A stretch of 64,000 nt of DNA from Angustibacter sp049994355 (GTDB lineage Bacteria; Actinomycetota; Actinomycetes; Actinomycetales; Angustibacteraceae). The notes beneath the pieces were generated by a model. It had not been told where the DNA came from and made no database searches. It was given only the letters and a program-made list of their open reading frames with translations. Shown here piece after piece: positions 39,200 through 48,761 of this stretch (positions are counted from its first letter, which is position 1; every line of letters begins with the position of its first letter). Location: assembly GCF_049994355.1 (NCBI RefSeq), contig NZ_CP188257.1:1488001-1552000 (forward strand), written 5' to 3'. Position numbers and translations under genes: made by a program.

Positions 39200-41752
39200 T
39201 CAGGCCTGGTGGTCGCGGGCCTGCGCTCGCAGGGCTCGGGCCACACCGTCGCGGTTCTCCGACACCAGTCGGCGCATGGCCGGCACTGCCTGCGGGTGTG
39301 CCTCGAGCCAGGCGTCGCTCGCCGAGACCAGGGCCTCGTCGGCCAGCACGGTCGGGAACAGCCCGACCACGATCTGCTGGGCGATCTCGTTGGTCCGGGT
39401 CGTCCAGACCTGCTCGATCGACGCGAAGTACCGGTCCACGAAGGGGCGAAGCAGGTCTGCGTCGTGCACCCGCGCGAAGCCACCGATGATCGACTCCTGC
39501 ATCGCGTTGGGCAGCTCGCCCTCGTCCACCACGCTCGTCCAGGCCGCGGCCTTGGACTGCGCCGTCGGCACCGTGGCCCGGGCGAACGCCGCCGCGCGCT
39601 GCCCGTTCGCGGTCGAGTCGCGGTCCAGCTCGGCCTCGATCTCGTCCTCGCCGGCGGCACCGGCCGCGACCAGGGACGTCAGCAGTGCCCAGCGCATGTC
39701 GGCGTCCACGCTCAGCCCCGGCAGCGGGCCGGTGCCGTCGAGCAGGCCGCGTACGGCCTCGACGTGCTCGGGCTGGCGAGCAGCGCTGGCGCTCGCGAGC
39801 ACGAGCTGGAGCTGGCGGTCGCTGTCCGGCTCGGCGGAGCGAGCCATCTCGAGCAGCGAGGCGGCCACCTGGCCGACGACGTCCGCCCGGTGCTCGGGGC
39901 TCGTGTAGAGCCGCGAGGTGGTGGTGAGCTGGGCCAGCAGCAGCCGCAGCACGGTGGAGTCGGCCTCGGTGCTGATCGCGCGCAGCGCGAGCTCGACGAA
40001 CTGGCGGGCGGGCACCTCGGCGTCGCGGGTCATGTCCCACGCCGCGCCGAGCACGAGCATCCGTGGCATCGAGTCACCGAAGCGGTCCAGGTGCCCGACC
40101 GCGGTCTCGAACGAGTGCTCGTCGAGCCGGATCTTGGAGTAGGCGAGGTCGTCGTCGTTGACCAGCAGCAGGTCCGCGCGCTTGCGCCCGGCCAGCTCGG
40201 GGATCTCGGTGCGATCGCCGATGACGTCGGTCTCGATCCGGTCGGTGCGCTGCAGCCGGCCCTCGACCAGGTCGTAGCAGCCGATCGCGAGCCGGTGCGG
40301 ACGCAGCACGCCGTGCGCCGCCGGCGCGGTCTGCAGGACGGCGACCGACCGGTAGCGGCCCTCGTCGTCCAGGTCGACCTCGGGCACCAGGGTGTTGACG
40401 CCGGCGCGCTGCAGCCACTGCGCGCTCCATCCGCGCAGGTCGCGACCGCTGGTCACCTCGAGCTCGCGCAGCAGGTCGACCAGCTCGGTGTTGCCCCAGG
40501 CGTGCGCCTTGAAGTAGCGGCGCAGCCCCTGGACGAACTCCTCCTCGCCGACGTAGGCGACGAGCTGCTTGAGCACCGAGGCGCCCTTGGCGTACGTGAT
40601 GCCGTCGAAGTTGACCTCGACGTCCTCGAGGTCGCGGATGTCGGCCACGATCGGGTGCGTGGTGGGCATCTGGTCCTGGCGGTACGCCCACGACTTCTCG
40701 GCGACCCCGAACGTCGTCCAGGCCCACGGCCAACGGGTGTTCTCGGCCTGGGCGCTGGTGCTGGCCCACTCGGCGAAGGACTCGTTGAGCCAGAGGTCGT
40801 CCCACCAGCGCATCGTGACCAGGTCGCCGAACCACATGTGGGCCAGCTCGTGCAGCACGGTCAGCGCGCGGCGCTCGACCATCGCCTGGGGCACCTTGGA
40901 GCGGAAGACGTAGGTCTCCACGAAGGTCACCGCGCCGGCGTTCTCCATCGCGCCCGCGTTGAACTCCGGGACGAAGAGCTGGTCGTACTTCTCGAACGGG
41001 TAGGGCATGTCGAAGACGCGCTCGAAGTACTCGAAGCCCTGGCGGGTGACCTCGACGATGTTGTCGGCGTCCAGGTGCTCGCGCAGGGAGTACCGGCAGA
41101 ACACGCCGAGCGGGATGACCCGGCCGTCCGCGCTGGTCAGCGAGCTGCGCTCCACGTGGTAGGGGCCGGCGACGATCGCGGTGATGTACGACGAGATGCG
41201 TGGGGTCGGCGCGAACCGCCACACGGCCTTGCCCTCGGGCAGCGGCTCGGGGTCCGGCGTGGGCTGGTTGCTGACCACTGTCCAGTGGTTGGGTGCGGTG
41301 ACCGTGAAGGTGAACTCGGCCTTGAGGTCGGGCTGCTCGAAGGCGGCGAACACGCGCCGGGAGTCGGCCACCTCGAACTGGCTGTAGAGGTAGACCTCCT
41401 TGTCGACCGGGTCGACGAAGCGGTGCAGGCCCTCGCCGGTGTTCATGTACGGGCAGTCGGCGACGACGCGCAGCTCGTTGTCCGCCAACAGCTCGTCCAG
41501 CTGGATGCGCGAGTCGGCGAAGACCGCGGCCGGGTCGAGGGCGCGCCCGTTGAGCACGACCTCGTGCACGTCGCGGGCCACCAGGTCGACGAAGGTGCTC
41601 GAGCCCGGCTCGGTGCTGGTGAACCTCAGCACGGTCGTCGACCGGAAGACCTCCGGGCCGGTGGTGACGTCCAGGCCGACGTCGTAGGACTGGACCGCGA
41701 GGTGGGTGGCGCGCTGCGCCGCCTCGTCGCGGGTCAGGTTCATGCCAGGCAC
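39200..41752 (-). CDS. pepN: Aminopeptidase N (M1 zinc metallopeptidase)
   Basis: This 850-residue enzyme removes N-terminal amino acids from peptides. The substrate-binding motif is NAGAMENAGAVTF and the zinc site is HELAHMWFGDLVTMRWWDDL, with the third ligand in LNESFAEW. The C-terminal half is the helical ERAP1-like domain. The GTG at 41752 is preferred because actinobacterial PepN proteins usually begin MPGxNLTR, which this start reproduces (MPGMNLTRDEA); the ATG three codons later is the alternative. A plus-strand open frame of 949 codons opposite it is antisense noise. Confidence 0.95.
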   Translation of the reverse strand: MPGMNLTRDEAAQRATHLAVQSYDVGLDVTTGPEVFRSTTVLRFTSTEPGSSTFVDLVARDVHEVVLNGRALDPAAVFADSRIQLDELLADNELRVVADCPYMNTGEGLHRFVDPVDKEVYLYSQFEVADSRRVFAAFEQPDLKAEFTFTVTAPNHWTVVSNQPTPDPEPLPEGKAVWRFAPTPRISSYITAIVAGPYHVERSSLTSADGRVIPLGVFCRYSLREHLDADNIVEVTRQGFEYFERVFDMPYPFEKYDQLFVPEFNAGAMENAGAVTFVETYVFRSKVPQAMVERRALTVLHELAHMWFGDLVTMRWWDDLWLNESFAEWASTSAQAENTRWPWAWTTFGVAEKSWAYRQDQMPTTHPIVADIRDLEDVEVNFDGITYAKGASVLKQLVAYVGEEEFVQGLRRYFKAHAWGNTELVDLLRELEVTSGRDLRGWSAQWLQRAGVNTLVPEVDLDDEGRYRSVAVLQTAPAAHGVLRPHRLAIGCYDLVEGRLQRTDRIETDVIGDRTEIPELAGRKRADLLLVNDDDLAYSKIRLDEHSFETAVGHLDRFGDSMPRMLVLGAAWDMTRDAEVPARQFVELALRAISTEADSTVLRLLLAQLTTTSRLYTSPEHRADVVGQVAASLLEMARSAEPDSDRQLQLVLASASAARQPEHVEAVRGLLDGTGPLPGLSVDADMRWALLTSLVAAGAAGEDEIEAELDRDSTANGQRAAAFARATVPTAQSKAAAWTSVVDEGELPNAMQESIIGGFARVHDADLLRPFVDRYFASIEQVWTTRTNEIAQQIVVGLFPTVLADEALVSASDAWLEAHPQAVPAMRRLVSENRDGVARALRAQARDHQA

Positions 41753-41946
41753 AGGGGCATCCGTTCGATCGGGATCAACGAGTGCGCGGACGACGACAGC
41801 GGGCGGCGGTCGGCAGTCGCTCAGGGGCGCGCGTTCCATGCTCCCACGGATCGCGGAATGTCCCAACGCGCTTCGGGGTTGGCGCAATTGACGGCCCAGA
41901 TGGGGTGCGTCGCGACGCTTGTGAATCCCTGCATCCTGGAGCTGAA

Positions 41947-42576
41947 GTGCCTGTTGAGACCTCTGAGACCTCTGAGACCACGTCGGTCGACTTCTGGTTC
42001 GACCCCATCTGTCCCTGGGCGTGGATGACCTCGCGCTGGATGGAAGAGGTCGAGAGGGTGCGCGACGTCGAGGTCAGCTGGCACGTGATGAGCCTCGGCG
42101 TGCTGAACGAGGGCCGCGACCTGCCGGCCGAGTACGCCGAGAAGATGAAGGCCGCCTGGGGTCCGGTACGGGTGGTCGTCGCGGCGCAGAAGCAGTTCGG
42201 CGACGATGTCGTCAAGAAGCTGTACGACGCCCTGGGCACCCGGATCCACCCCGGCGGGGAGCAGGACTACAAGGTCGCCATCGCGGGGGCGCTGGCCGAG
42301 CTCGACCTGCCGGCCGACCTGATCGAGGCGGCCGACAGCACGGACTACGACGACGCGCTGCGTGCGAGCCACAGCGAGGGCATCGACCTGGTCGGTCAGG
42401 ACGTCGGCACGCCGGTCGTGGCGGTGAACGGTGTCGCGTTCTTCGGCCCGGTGGTCACCCCCGCGCCCAAGGGCGACGCGGCCGGCCGGCTGTGGGACGG
42501 CTGCCTCCTGGTCGCCGAGACGCCCGGCTTCTTCGAGCTCAAGCGCAGCCGGACCCAGGGCCCGATCTTCGACTGA
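41947..42576 (+). CDS. DsbA-fold oxidoreductase, mycothiol-dependent Rv2466c-like
   Basis: This 209-residue thioredoxin-fold protein has its active-site motif near residue 22, in FWFDPICPWAWMTSRW. Only the first cysteine is present (CPWA rather than CPWC), which fits a monothiol mechanism with mycothiol. The C-terminal cis-Pro loop reads VGTPVVAVNGVAFFGPVV. Relatives such as mycobacterial Rv2466c reduce nitro-compounds and protect against oxidants using mycothiol. The GTG at 41947 follows GGAG; the longer upstream frame lacks homologous sequence. It stands before rpiB, 45 bp away. Confidence 0.87.
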   Translation: MPVETSETSETTSVDFWFDPICPWAWMTSRWMEEVERVRDVEVSWHVMSLGVLNEGRDLPAEYAEKMKAAWGPVRVVVAAQKQFGDDVVKKLYDALGTRIHPGGEQDYKVAIAGALAELDLPADLIEAADSTDYDDALRASHSEGIDLVGQDVGTPVVAVNGVAFFGPVVTPAPKGDAAGRLWDGCLLVAETPGFFELKRSRTQGPIFD

Positions 42577-42620
42577 AGCGGGCGTTACCGCCGGGGCCGG
42601 GTTGGTGGCAGAGTGTCCCC

Positions 42621-43100
<480 letters not shown>

Positions 43101-43111
43101 CCGGCTGACAG

Positions 43112-44428
43112 CTAGAAGCCGAACGTCGTCGCCGGCTCCACGGCTGACCGCATCGCCGCGGACAGCCTCCCCACGGCGCCCGAGGTGTGTTCGCGCACCA
43201 ACCCGGCCGTCCGCGCAGCGGCCAGCGTCGAGCCGCCCGGGAGCGCGGCACCCAGCTCGCGAACGTCGAGCGACAGGTCCGGGGCGGCGTCCGTGCGTTC
43301 GCAGGACGCGCCGTCGGGACCGCCGACCAGCCGCCACGAGCCGGCGTTCCACGGGCAGACCTCGTCCGTGACGGACAGCACGACGTCCACGGGCATTGCG
43401 TACCCGCGGGCGGACAGGGCCCGGTCGACGTCCACGACACGCAGCCACAGCTCGTCGGTCCGGGTCGGCCGGACCGAGCGCGCGTCCACCAGCCAGGTCA
43501 GCAGCGGACTGTCTGTCGGCACCCGGTAGACCTGCGTCCTGGTGGTGAGGTCGAAGTCGGAGACCGCCTGCCAGAGCCGGTGCTCGGTCGCCCGGTCGCT
43601 GGCGGCGAGGTCGAAGACCCTGGTGGTGCCGTCGAACGAGCTGTCCTTCCAGGACATGCTCCTGCGCAGCAGCGCGTAGCCGACCGGTTCGCCGTCCCGC
43701 TCGGCGAGCAGCAGCCGGACCGGCTCGTCCTTCTGCAGCTGCAGCTCGGTCATCCGCATCATGTCCCGGGTCAGCGCTGGGGTGCGGTCGACCATGCCGG
43801 GACGCCGTAGGCAGTCCTGGGTGTACAGGTCGGCCACCACCTTGCCGTGCTGGTCGAAGTCGGCGGTGAAGAAGGTCAGCCGCAGCCCGTCGTCCGCGGA
43901 GTCCGGCGTGCCGGTGCCAGTGCCGGGGCCGTCGCCGGGCAGCGGTCGCAGGGTTGCTCCCCGGCCGAGGGTGACCACGTAGCCCACCGTGGCCAGGCCG
44001 TAGCCGAACCGTCCGTAGATCGCCGCCTCGGAGGCGTGCAGCCCGGCGACCGGCTCGGCGCCACGGGCGTGCACCTCGTGCAAGTGGTGCCGCATCATCG
44101 CCGACAGCACCCCGCGCCGGCGGTAGCCGGGATGCACCGAGACCCAGCTGAGCCCGGCCATCGGCACCTGCACGACCCGCTCTCCGCGCTCAGCGGTGGG
44201 CAGCGACACCTTGAGGCTGTAGGCGGTGTTGGCGCCGACGAGCTGCCCGTCGCCGGACCGCACGCCGAACGTGCGGTCCCACTCGAAGAAGTCCATCTGG
44301 TGGCCCGGGTCGTCCGGCGAGACGAACGCGGCCTGGTCCAGCCACAGCACGTCGGCGGCGTGCTCCTGGGTCAGCGCCACCACGGAACCGGCGACACTGG
44401 GTACGGCGGGCAGCTCGGCAGACGGCAT
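43112..44428 (-). CDS. GNAT N-acetyltransferase, Eis-like
   Basis: This 438-residue protein belongs to the enhanced-intracellular-survival group of double-GNAT proteins with a C-terminal sterol-carrier-like domain. The acetyl-CoA motif is VSVHPGYRRRGVLSAMMRHH in the first GNAT domain. LHASEAAIYGRFGYGLAT is typical of Eis, as is LTWLVDARSVRPT before the C-terminal domain. Mycobacterial Eis acetylates aminoglycosides and host proteins; the substrate here is unknown. The ATG at 44428 follows GAGGGG closely; upstream GTG starts are possible. It is divergent from a VOC-family gene. Confidence 0.88.
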   Translation of the reverse strand: MPSAELPAVPSVAGSVVALTQEHAADVLWLDQAAFVSPDDPGHQMDFFEWDRTFGVRSGDGQLVGANTAYSLKVSLPTAERGERVVQVPMAGLSWVSVHPGYRRRGVLSAMMRHHLHEVHARGAEPVAGLHASEAAIYGRFGYGLATVGYVVTLGRGATLRPLPGDGPGTGTGTPDSADDGLRLTFFTADFDQHGKVVADLYTQDCLRRPGMVDRTPALTRDMMRMTELQLQKDEPVRLLLAERDGEPVGYALLRRSMSWKDSSFDGTTRVFDLAASDRATEHRLWQAVSDFDLTTRTQVYRVPTDSPLLTWLVDARSVRPTRTDELWLRVVDVDRALSARGYAMPVDVVLSVTDEVCPWNAGSWRLVGGPDGASCERTDAAPDLSLDVRELGAALPGGSTLAAARTAGLVREHTSGAVGRLSAAMRSAVEPATTFGF

Positions 44429-44488
44429 ACCCCTCAGCCTGACCAGCCGCACGCTTGCACGCAACGCATTTCGACCGGCGGCGATGGC

Positions 44489-44494
44489 TAGGGT
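44489..44494 (+). promoter_or_regulatory. Leaderless promoter -10 for the VOC gene
   Basis: TAGGGT ends seven bases before the ATG at 44502, with no Shine-Dalgarno sequence. Confidence 0.5.
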
Positions 44495-44501
44495 CAGCGC
44501 C

Positions 44502-44870
44502 ATGAGACTCGTCCAGGTCGCCGTCGGTGTGCAGGACCTCGACCGCGCCGTCGCGTTCTACCGGGACGTCGTCGGGCTGGAGCACCGAGCCACCTACGAC
44601 CCGCCGGGGCTGGCGTTCTTCGACCTGGACGGGGTCCGGCTGCTGCTGGACCGCGGCGCGCCCGGTTCGCTGGTGTACCTGGCGGTGGTCGACCTGCCCG
44701 CCATGGTCGAACGGCTCCGGGCGCAGGGTGTGCCGGTGGAGGGCGAGCCGCACGTCATTTTCACCCACGAGGACGACCGGCTCGGGCCCGCGGGGACGGC
44801 CGAGTGGATGGCCTTCGTGCGTGACAGCGAGCAGAACCTGGTCGGGCTGGTCGAGCAGCGTCCGACCTGA
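44502..44870 (+). CDS. VOC-family (glyoxalase/dioxygenase-like) protein
   Basis: This 122-residue protein has two beta-alpha-beta-beta-beta modules: VQVAVGVQDLDRAVAFYRDV with LAFFDLDGVRLLL, then LVYLAVVDLPAMVERL with WMAFVRDSEQNLVGLVE. The usual metal positions are partly replaced (Gln or Val where His is common), though the C-terminal Glu is kept. It may therefore be a binding protein or a metal-dependent enzyme with altered ligands. Its start is leaderless. Function is not predictable beyond the fold. Confidence 0.87.
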   Translation: MRLVQVAVGVQDLDRAVAFYRDVVGLEHRATYDPPGLAFFDLDGVRLLLDRGAPGSLVYLAVVDLPAMVERLRAQGVPVEGEPHVIFTHEDDRLGPAGTAEWMAFVRDSEQNLVGLVEQRPT

Positions 44871-44948
44871 GCGGACCGAACGGAACACCCCGTCCCGCGA
44901 CATAGGTCATCAGACGGTCAGGTCCGCGGCACCTGGCCCGCGGGTCAG

Positions 44949-44954
44949 TAGGGT
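44949..44954 (+). promoter_or_regulatory. Leaderless promoter -10 for the SpoIIE-type phosphatase
   Basis: TAGGGT ends six bases before the GTG at 44961. Confidence 0.5.
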
Positions 44955-44960
44955 TTCGCC

Positions 44961-46070
44961 GTGGTCACCGCGCGGCGTGCGAGGGACACGCCCCGTAGGC
45001 GTGCCCCGTTCATGCGGCGCGTGCGCTCGCGAGTGCGCCGGCAGATCCTGCCGAGCACCGCCTTCCAGTTCGGCGGTCTGACCGTCCTGACCGTTGCGAT
45101 CACGGCCGCCACCATCAACTACGACGACTGGGTGCCCGCGTCGTCCTTCGCGATCGTGCTGGTGGCCGGCGGGTTCCTGCTGCGACCGCTGGCCCTGGCA
45201 GTGCTGGACGCGATGGTGCTCGCCGGGCTGGTCTACGTGCAGCTCGTGCGCGACGTCGGCCTCAACCGCGGACTGGTCGTGGTGCTGGCCGCGATGGCCC
45301 TGCTGATGTGGGTCGTGGCGCGTAGCCGGGCTCGGCTGGGTCTGCAGGGCAACCTCGGTGAGGCGATGCTGGTCGACCTTCGTGACCGGCTGCGCATGCA
45401 GGGCGAGATGCCCGCGCTGCCGTCCGGCTGGCAGGTCGAGTCGGTGCTCCGCTCGGCGTACGGCGACTCGTTCTCCGGGGACTTCCTGGTGGCCAGCCGG
45501 TCCACGGACGGCTCGCACCTCGAGGTAGCCCTGGTCGACGTCAGTGGCAAGGGTGCGGCGGCCGGTACCCGGGCGCTCCTGCTCTCCGGTGCCTTCGGCG
45601 GACTGCTCGGCGCCATGCCCGCCCACGACTTCCTGCACGCGGCCAACCAGTACCTGCTCCGCCAGCGCTGGGATGAGGGTTTCGCCACCGCGGTGCACCT
45701 TGACCTCGACTTCGTCACCGGCCGGTACCGGATCGCGGGGGCGGGGCACCCGCCGGCCGCGCACTTCCAGGCGGGCTCAGGCCGCTGGACGCTGACCACC
45801 GGCGGCGGTGGCCCGCTGCTCGGGGTGATGGACGGCGTGAACTTCCCGGGCGTGGTCGGCACCCTCGAGCGCGGCGACGCACTGCTGATGTACACCGACG
45901 GGGTGGTCGAGATCCCCGGCCGCGACCTGGACGTCGGCATCGACCGGATGCTCGGCCAGGCCGAGCGGATGGTGCGGGACGGCTTCCGCGGCGGCGCCCG
46001 ACGGATCGTCGAGGACGCCTTGGCCGGCGAGACCGACGACCGCGCGCTGGTGCTGATCTGGCGGCAGTGA
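44961..46070 (+). CDS. Membrane-anchored PP2C/SpoIIE serine phosphatase
   Basis: This 369-residue protein has a basic N-terminus and about three to four membrane helices between residues 35 and 120. The cytosolic PPM/SpoIIE domain (about 150-369) contains GDSFSGDFLVASRS, EVALVDVSGKGAAAGTRALL, IAGAGHPPAAHF, LLMYTDGVVE and the closing DDRALVLIWRQ; the Asp residues bind Mn or Mg. Such RsbU/SpoIIE-like phosphatases dephosphorylate anti-sigma-factor antagonists in partner-switching pathways. No sensor domain beyond the membrane part is seen, and no antagonist gene lies nearby. It is leaderless. Its stop lies in a five-copy tandem repeat. Confidence 0.92.
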   Translation: MVTARRARDTPRRRAPFMRRVRSRVRRQILPSTAFQFGGLTVLTVAITAATINYDDWVPASSFAIVLVAGGFLLRPLALAVLDAMVLAGLVYVQLVRDVGLNRGLVVVLAAMALLMWVVARSRARLGLQGNLGEAMLVDLRDRLRMQGEMPALPSGWQVESVLRSAYGDSFSGDFLVASRSTDGSHLEVALVDVSGKGAAAGTRALLLSGAFGGLLGAMPAHDFLHAANQYLLRQRWDEGFATAVHLDLDFVTGRYRIAGAGHPPAAHFQAGSGRWTLTTGGGGPLLGVMDGVNFPGVVGTLERGDALLMYTDGVVEIPGRDLDVGIDRMLGQAERMVRDGFRGGARRIVEDALAGETDDRALVLIWRQ

Positions 46071-46123
46071 TCTGGCGGCGGTGATCTGACGGCCGTGATC
46101 TGGCGGCCGTGATCTGGCGGCAG
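46054..46123 (+). repeat. Five tandem 14-bp copies spanning the phosphatase stop codon
   Basis: The unit TGATCTGGCGGCAG occurs at 46054, 46068, 46082, 46096 and 46110 with one or two changes in copies 2-4. Copy 1 encodes the final Ile-Trp-Arg-Gln; the TGA that opens copy 2 is the stop codon. Because 14 is not a multiple of three, the successive TGAs fall in all three frames. Confidence 0.95.
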
Positions 46124-46160
46124 TGAGTCGAAGCAGTGACCCCGCGGTCGCAGCCGCGGC

Positions 46161-47348
46161 TCAGCCGAAGGTCTGGCCCTCGCCCCGGTAGGTAGGCGCG
46201 GTGCCGACGACCCGCGTGCCCTGCACGAGCTGGAGCGCGTCGAACCGCTCGCACAGCTCGCCGGCCTTGGCGTGCCGGAACCACACCCGGTCGCCGACCT
46301 GGAGCGACGCCGCGGCTTTGCCACGGACCGGCGTCTGCACCTCGCCGGCGCCCTCGGCGCCGAGCAGCTTGAGCCCGGCCGGCGCCACCGGCAGGGGCTG
46401 GCGGGTCTTGCCGGTCGGTCCGGAGGCGATGTAGCCGCCGCCGAAGCAGGTCGCGATGTCCGGCGCGGGTCGGCGGGTCACCGACAGTGCGAACCACGCA
46501 GCCGGCCGCGGGACGAATGCTCGGTACCCGTCGAAGAGGGTGGGGCAGTACAAGCCGGAGCCTGCGGTCAGCTCGGTGACCGCGCGGTCGGCGGCGGTGG
46601 CCTCGAGGCTCCCGGAGCCGCCGCCGTTGACCAGCTCGAGCGGGTGCTCGCTCGCGCCGGCCACCGCGTCGACCACGGCCGCCCGCCGGGTTGCGAGGTC
46701 GGCCAGCGAGCGGCGCTTGACCAGCCGGACACCGGCGTTGCGGTCCGGCAGCCCGGCCACCTGCGCCTCGTAGAACATCACGCCGACCACCCGCAGCCCG
46801 GGCTGGCGGGACGCCGACCGGGTCAGCCGGGCGGCGTCGTCCGGGGTGCGCAGCGGCGAGCGGCGCACGCCGAGGTGCAGCGGCCCGATCCGCAGCGAGG
46901 AGTCGATGTCCAGGCACAGCCGCAGCGGTTGCTCGGCCAAGGTGTTGCCGGTGTCGGAGACCGCCTTGGCCGCCATCGCGACCTGGGCTTCGTCGTCCAC
47001 CATGATCGCGATGGCCGCGCGCAGCTCGTCGTCCGCGGCCAGCTCGGCCAGCGCAGCTCGGTCGGACGTCGGGTACGCGACCACCACGTCGTGCGTAGTC
47101 CCGGTGCGCACCAGCCAGATCGCCTCGCGCAGCGAGAAGGCGAGGACGCCGGCGAACCCGGGGCGGGACAGCGCGCGCGCCACCAGGTCGCGGCAGCGCA
47201 CCGACTTGCTGGCCACCCGGATCGGCACCCCACCGGCACGGCGCAGCAGGTCTTCGGCGTTGGCGTCGAAGGCGTCGAGGTCCACCACCGCCAGCGGCGG
47301 GTCGAGGTGCGCCGTCGCGGTGTCCAGTCGCTTGCCGAGGTCGTCCAC
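46161..47348 (-). CDS. Alanine-racemase-fold PLP enzyme (D-threonine aldolase/amino-acid deaminase-like)
   Basis: This 395-residue protein has the N-terminal TIM-barrel PLP domain of alanine racemase/D-threonine aldolase enzymes, with the Schiff-base Lys in VPIRVASKSVRCRDLV near residue 45. A C-terminal beta domain follows (GDRVWFRHAKAGELCERFDA). The His and Cys of the C-terminal part may bind a divalent metal, as in D-threonine aldolase. The GTG at 47348 is chosen for N-terminal fit; no strong ribosome-binding site is present. It is divergent from an FAD-linked sugar-lactone oxidase. The substrate is a D- or hydroxy-amino acid by family, not proven. Confidence 0.85.
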   Translation of the reverse strand: MDDLGKRLDTATAHLDPPLAVVDLDAFDANAEDLLRRAGGVPIRVASKSVRCRDLVARALSRPGFAGVLAFSLREAIWLVRTGTTHDVVVAYPTSDRAALAELAADDELRAAIAIMVDDEAQVAMAAKAVSDTGNTLAEQPLRLCLDIDSSLRIGPLHLGVRRSPLRTPDDAARLTRSASRQPGLRVVGVMFYEAQVAGLPDRNAGVRLVKRRSLADLATRRAAVVDAVAGASEHPLELVNGGGSGSLEATAADRAVTELTAGSGLYCPTLFDGYRAFVPRPAAWFALSVTRRPAPDIATCFGGGYIASGPTGKTRQPLPVAPAGLKLLGAEGAGEVQTPVRGKAAASLQVGDRVWFRHAKAGELCERFDALQLVQGTRVVGTAPTYRGEGQTFG

Positions 47349-47456
47349 GTGACCATCATGCCCGCCCGCCGTCGCGAGCGCTGCGGTGCTGCGTCCGTAC
47401 GGGTGGCGCGGGTGTCGGGGAGGCGCCCACCCAGGGTGGTGCGTCATCATCGGTCA

Positions 47457-48761
47457 GTGACCGCCGCTACCTGGACCAACTGGGCTCGCACCGAGACCGC
47501 GAATCCCGCCGCCGTCGTGCACCCCAGGGACGCCGACGAGGTCTCCCGGGTCCTGCTGGCGGCGGCCGACGCCGGACGGCGGGTCAAGGCGGTCGGGTCG
47601 GGGCACTCCTTCACCGGGGTCGCGGTGACCGACGGCGTCCAGCTGCAGCTGGACCGCCTCGAGCGGCGGCTGCAGGTGCACGGCGACGGGCTGGTCACCG
47701 TGGGTGCCGGCTGGCCGCTGCATGCGCTGGGGCCGGCGCTCGCCGCGCAGGGGCTGGCGATGAGCAACCTCGGTGACATCGACGTGCAGACCATCTCGGG
47801 CGCCATCGGCACCGGGACGCACGGCACCGGCGGGCGGTTCGGCGGCATCTCCGACCAGGTCCGCGCGCTCGAGCTGGTGCTGGCCGACGGCTCCGTGGCC
47901 CGGTGCAGCCCGGACGACGACCCGGACCTGTTCCAGTCGGCCCGGGTCGGTCTCGGCGCCTTCGGCGTGGTGACGGCGGTGACGCTGCAGTGCGAGCCGG
48001 CCTACGCGCTGCACGCAGTCGAGACGCCGATGCCGTTGGCCGAGGTGCTGGAGGGGCTCGACGACTTCATCGCGGCCAACGAGCACTTCGAGTTCTACTG
48101 GTTCCCGCACACCCACCGCACCCTGACCAAGCGCAACAACCGGGTGCCGCAGGGCTCGCCGCTGGCTCCGCTGAGCCGGGCGCGGGCGTACGTTGACGAC
48201 GAGCTGCTGTCCAACCGCCTGTTCGAGGTGCTCAACCGCGTCGCCACGCTGGCACCGCGAGCGGTGCCGCGGCTGAACGCGGTCAGTGCCCGTGCGCTCA
48301 GCGCACGCGAGTTCACCGACGAGTCCTACAAGGTGTTCGCGTCGACGCGGTCGGTGCGGTTCCGGGAGAGCGAGTGGGCGATGCCGAGGGCGGCGCTACC
48401 CGAGGTGCTGCGCGAGATCGACGGCTGGGTCGAGAGCAGCGGTGAGCGGCTGCCCTTCCCGGTCGAGGTGCGGTTCGGCGCGGCCGACCAGCCGTGGCTG
48501 TCCACCGCGTACGGCCGGGACACCGCCTGGGTCGCGGTGCACCAGTACCACCGGATGGACCACACCCGGTACTTCGATGCGGTGCAGTCGATCCTGCGCT
48601 CGTACGAGGGTCGGCCGCACTGGGGCAAGATGCACTCGCTGGACGGCGAGCAGCTCGCCGAGCTGTACCCGCGGTTCGGTGACGCGATGGCCGTGCGGGA
48701 CCGGGTTGACCCGGCTCGGCTGTTCGGCAACGCCTACCTGGAGCGTGTCTTCGCCGGCTGA
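47457..48761 (+). CDS. FAD-linked sugar-1,4-lactone oxidase (D-arabinono-lactone oxidase family)
   Basis: This 434-residue flavoprotein has the FAD/PCMH segments VKAVGSGHSFTGVAVTDGVQ and GAIGTGTHGTGGRFGGISDQ, the His in SGHS being the usual flavin attachment position. The ALO C-terminal domain has WVAVHQYHRMDH and ends YPRFGDAMAVRDRVDPARLF. Relatives oxidise L-gulono- or D-arabinono-1,4-lactone or alditols with O2, producing H2O2. GTG at 47457. The last 28 bases overlap the convergent DUF4395 gene. Its long upstream open frame is antisense to the PLP enzyme and is not coding. Confidence 0.92.
   Translation: MTAATWTNWARTETANPAAVVHPRDADEVSRVLLAAADAGRRVKAVGSGHSFTGVAVTDGVQLQLDRLERRLQVHGDGLVTVGAGWPLHALGPALAAQGLAMSNLGDIDVQTISGAIGTGTHGTGGRFGGISDQVRALELVLADGSVARCSPDDDPDLFQSARVGLGAFGVVTAVTLQCEPAYALHAVETPMPLAEVLEGLDDFIAANEHFEFYWFPHTHRTLTKRNNRVPQGSPLAPLSRARAYVDDELLSNRLFEVLNRVATLAPRAVPRLNAVSARALSAREFTDESYKVFASTRSVRFRESEWAMPRAALPEVLREIDGWVESSGERLPFPVEVRFGAADQPWLSTAYGRDTAWVAVHQYHRMDHTRYFDAVQSILRSYEGRPHWGKMHSLDGEQLAELYPRFGDAMAVRDRVDPARLFGNAYLERVFAG

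Noticed and set aside
39179..42028. A 949-codon plus-strand open frame opposite pepN
   Set aside because: PepN on the minus strand has GAMEN and HELAH motifs. The plus frame is low-complexity Val/Arg/Gly/His typical of antisense frames in GC-rich DNA.
46054..46123. CRISPR-like array
   Set aside because: The 14-bp units are contiguous with no spacers; it is a simple tandem repeat at a stop codon.
46272..47456. N-terminal 395 codons joined to the lactone oxidase frame
   Set aside because: They are antisense to the alanine-racemase-fold gene and contain no recognisable domain. The oxidase family begins near the GTG at 47457.
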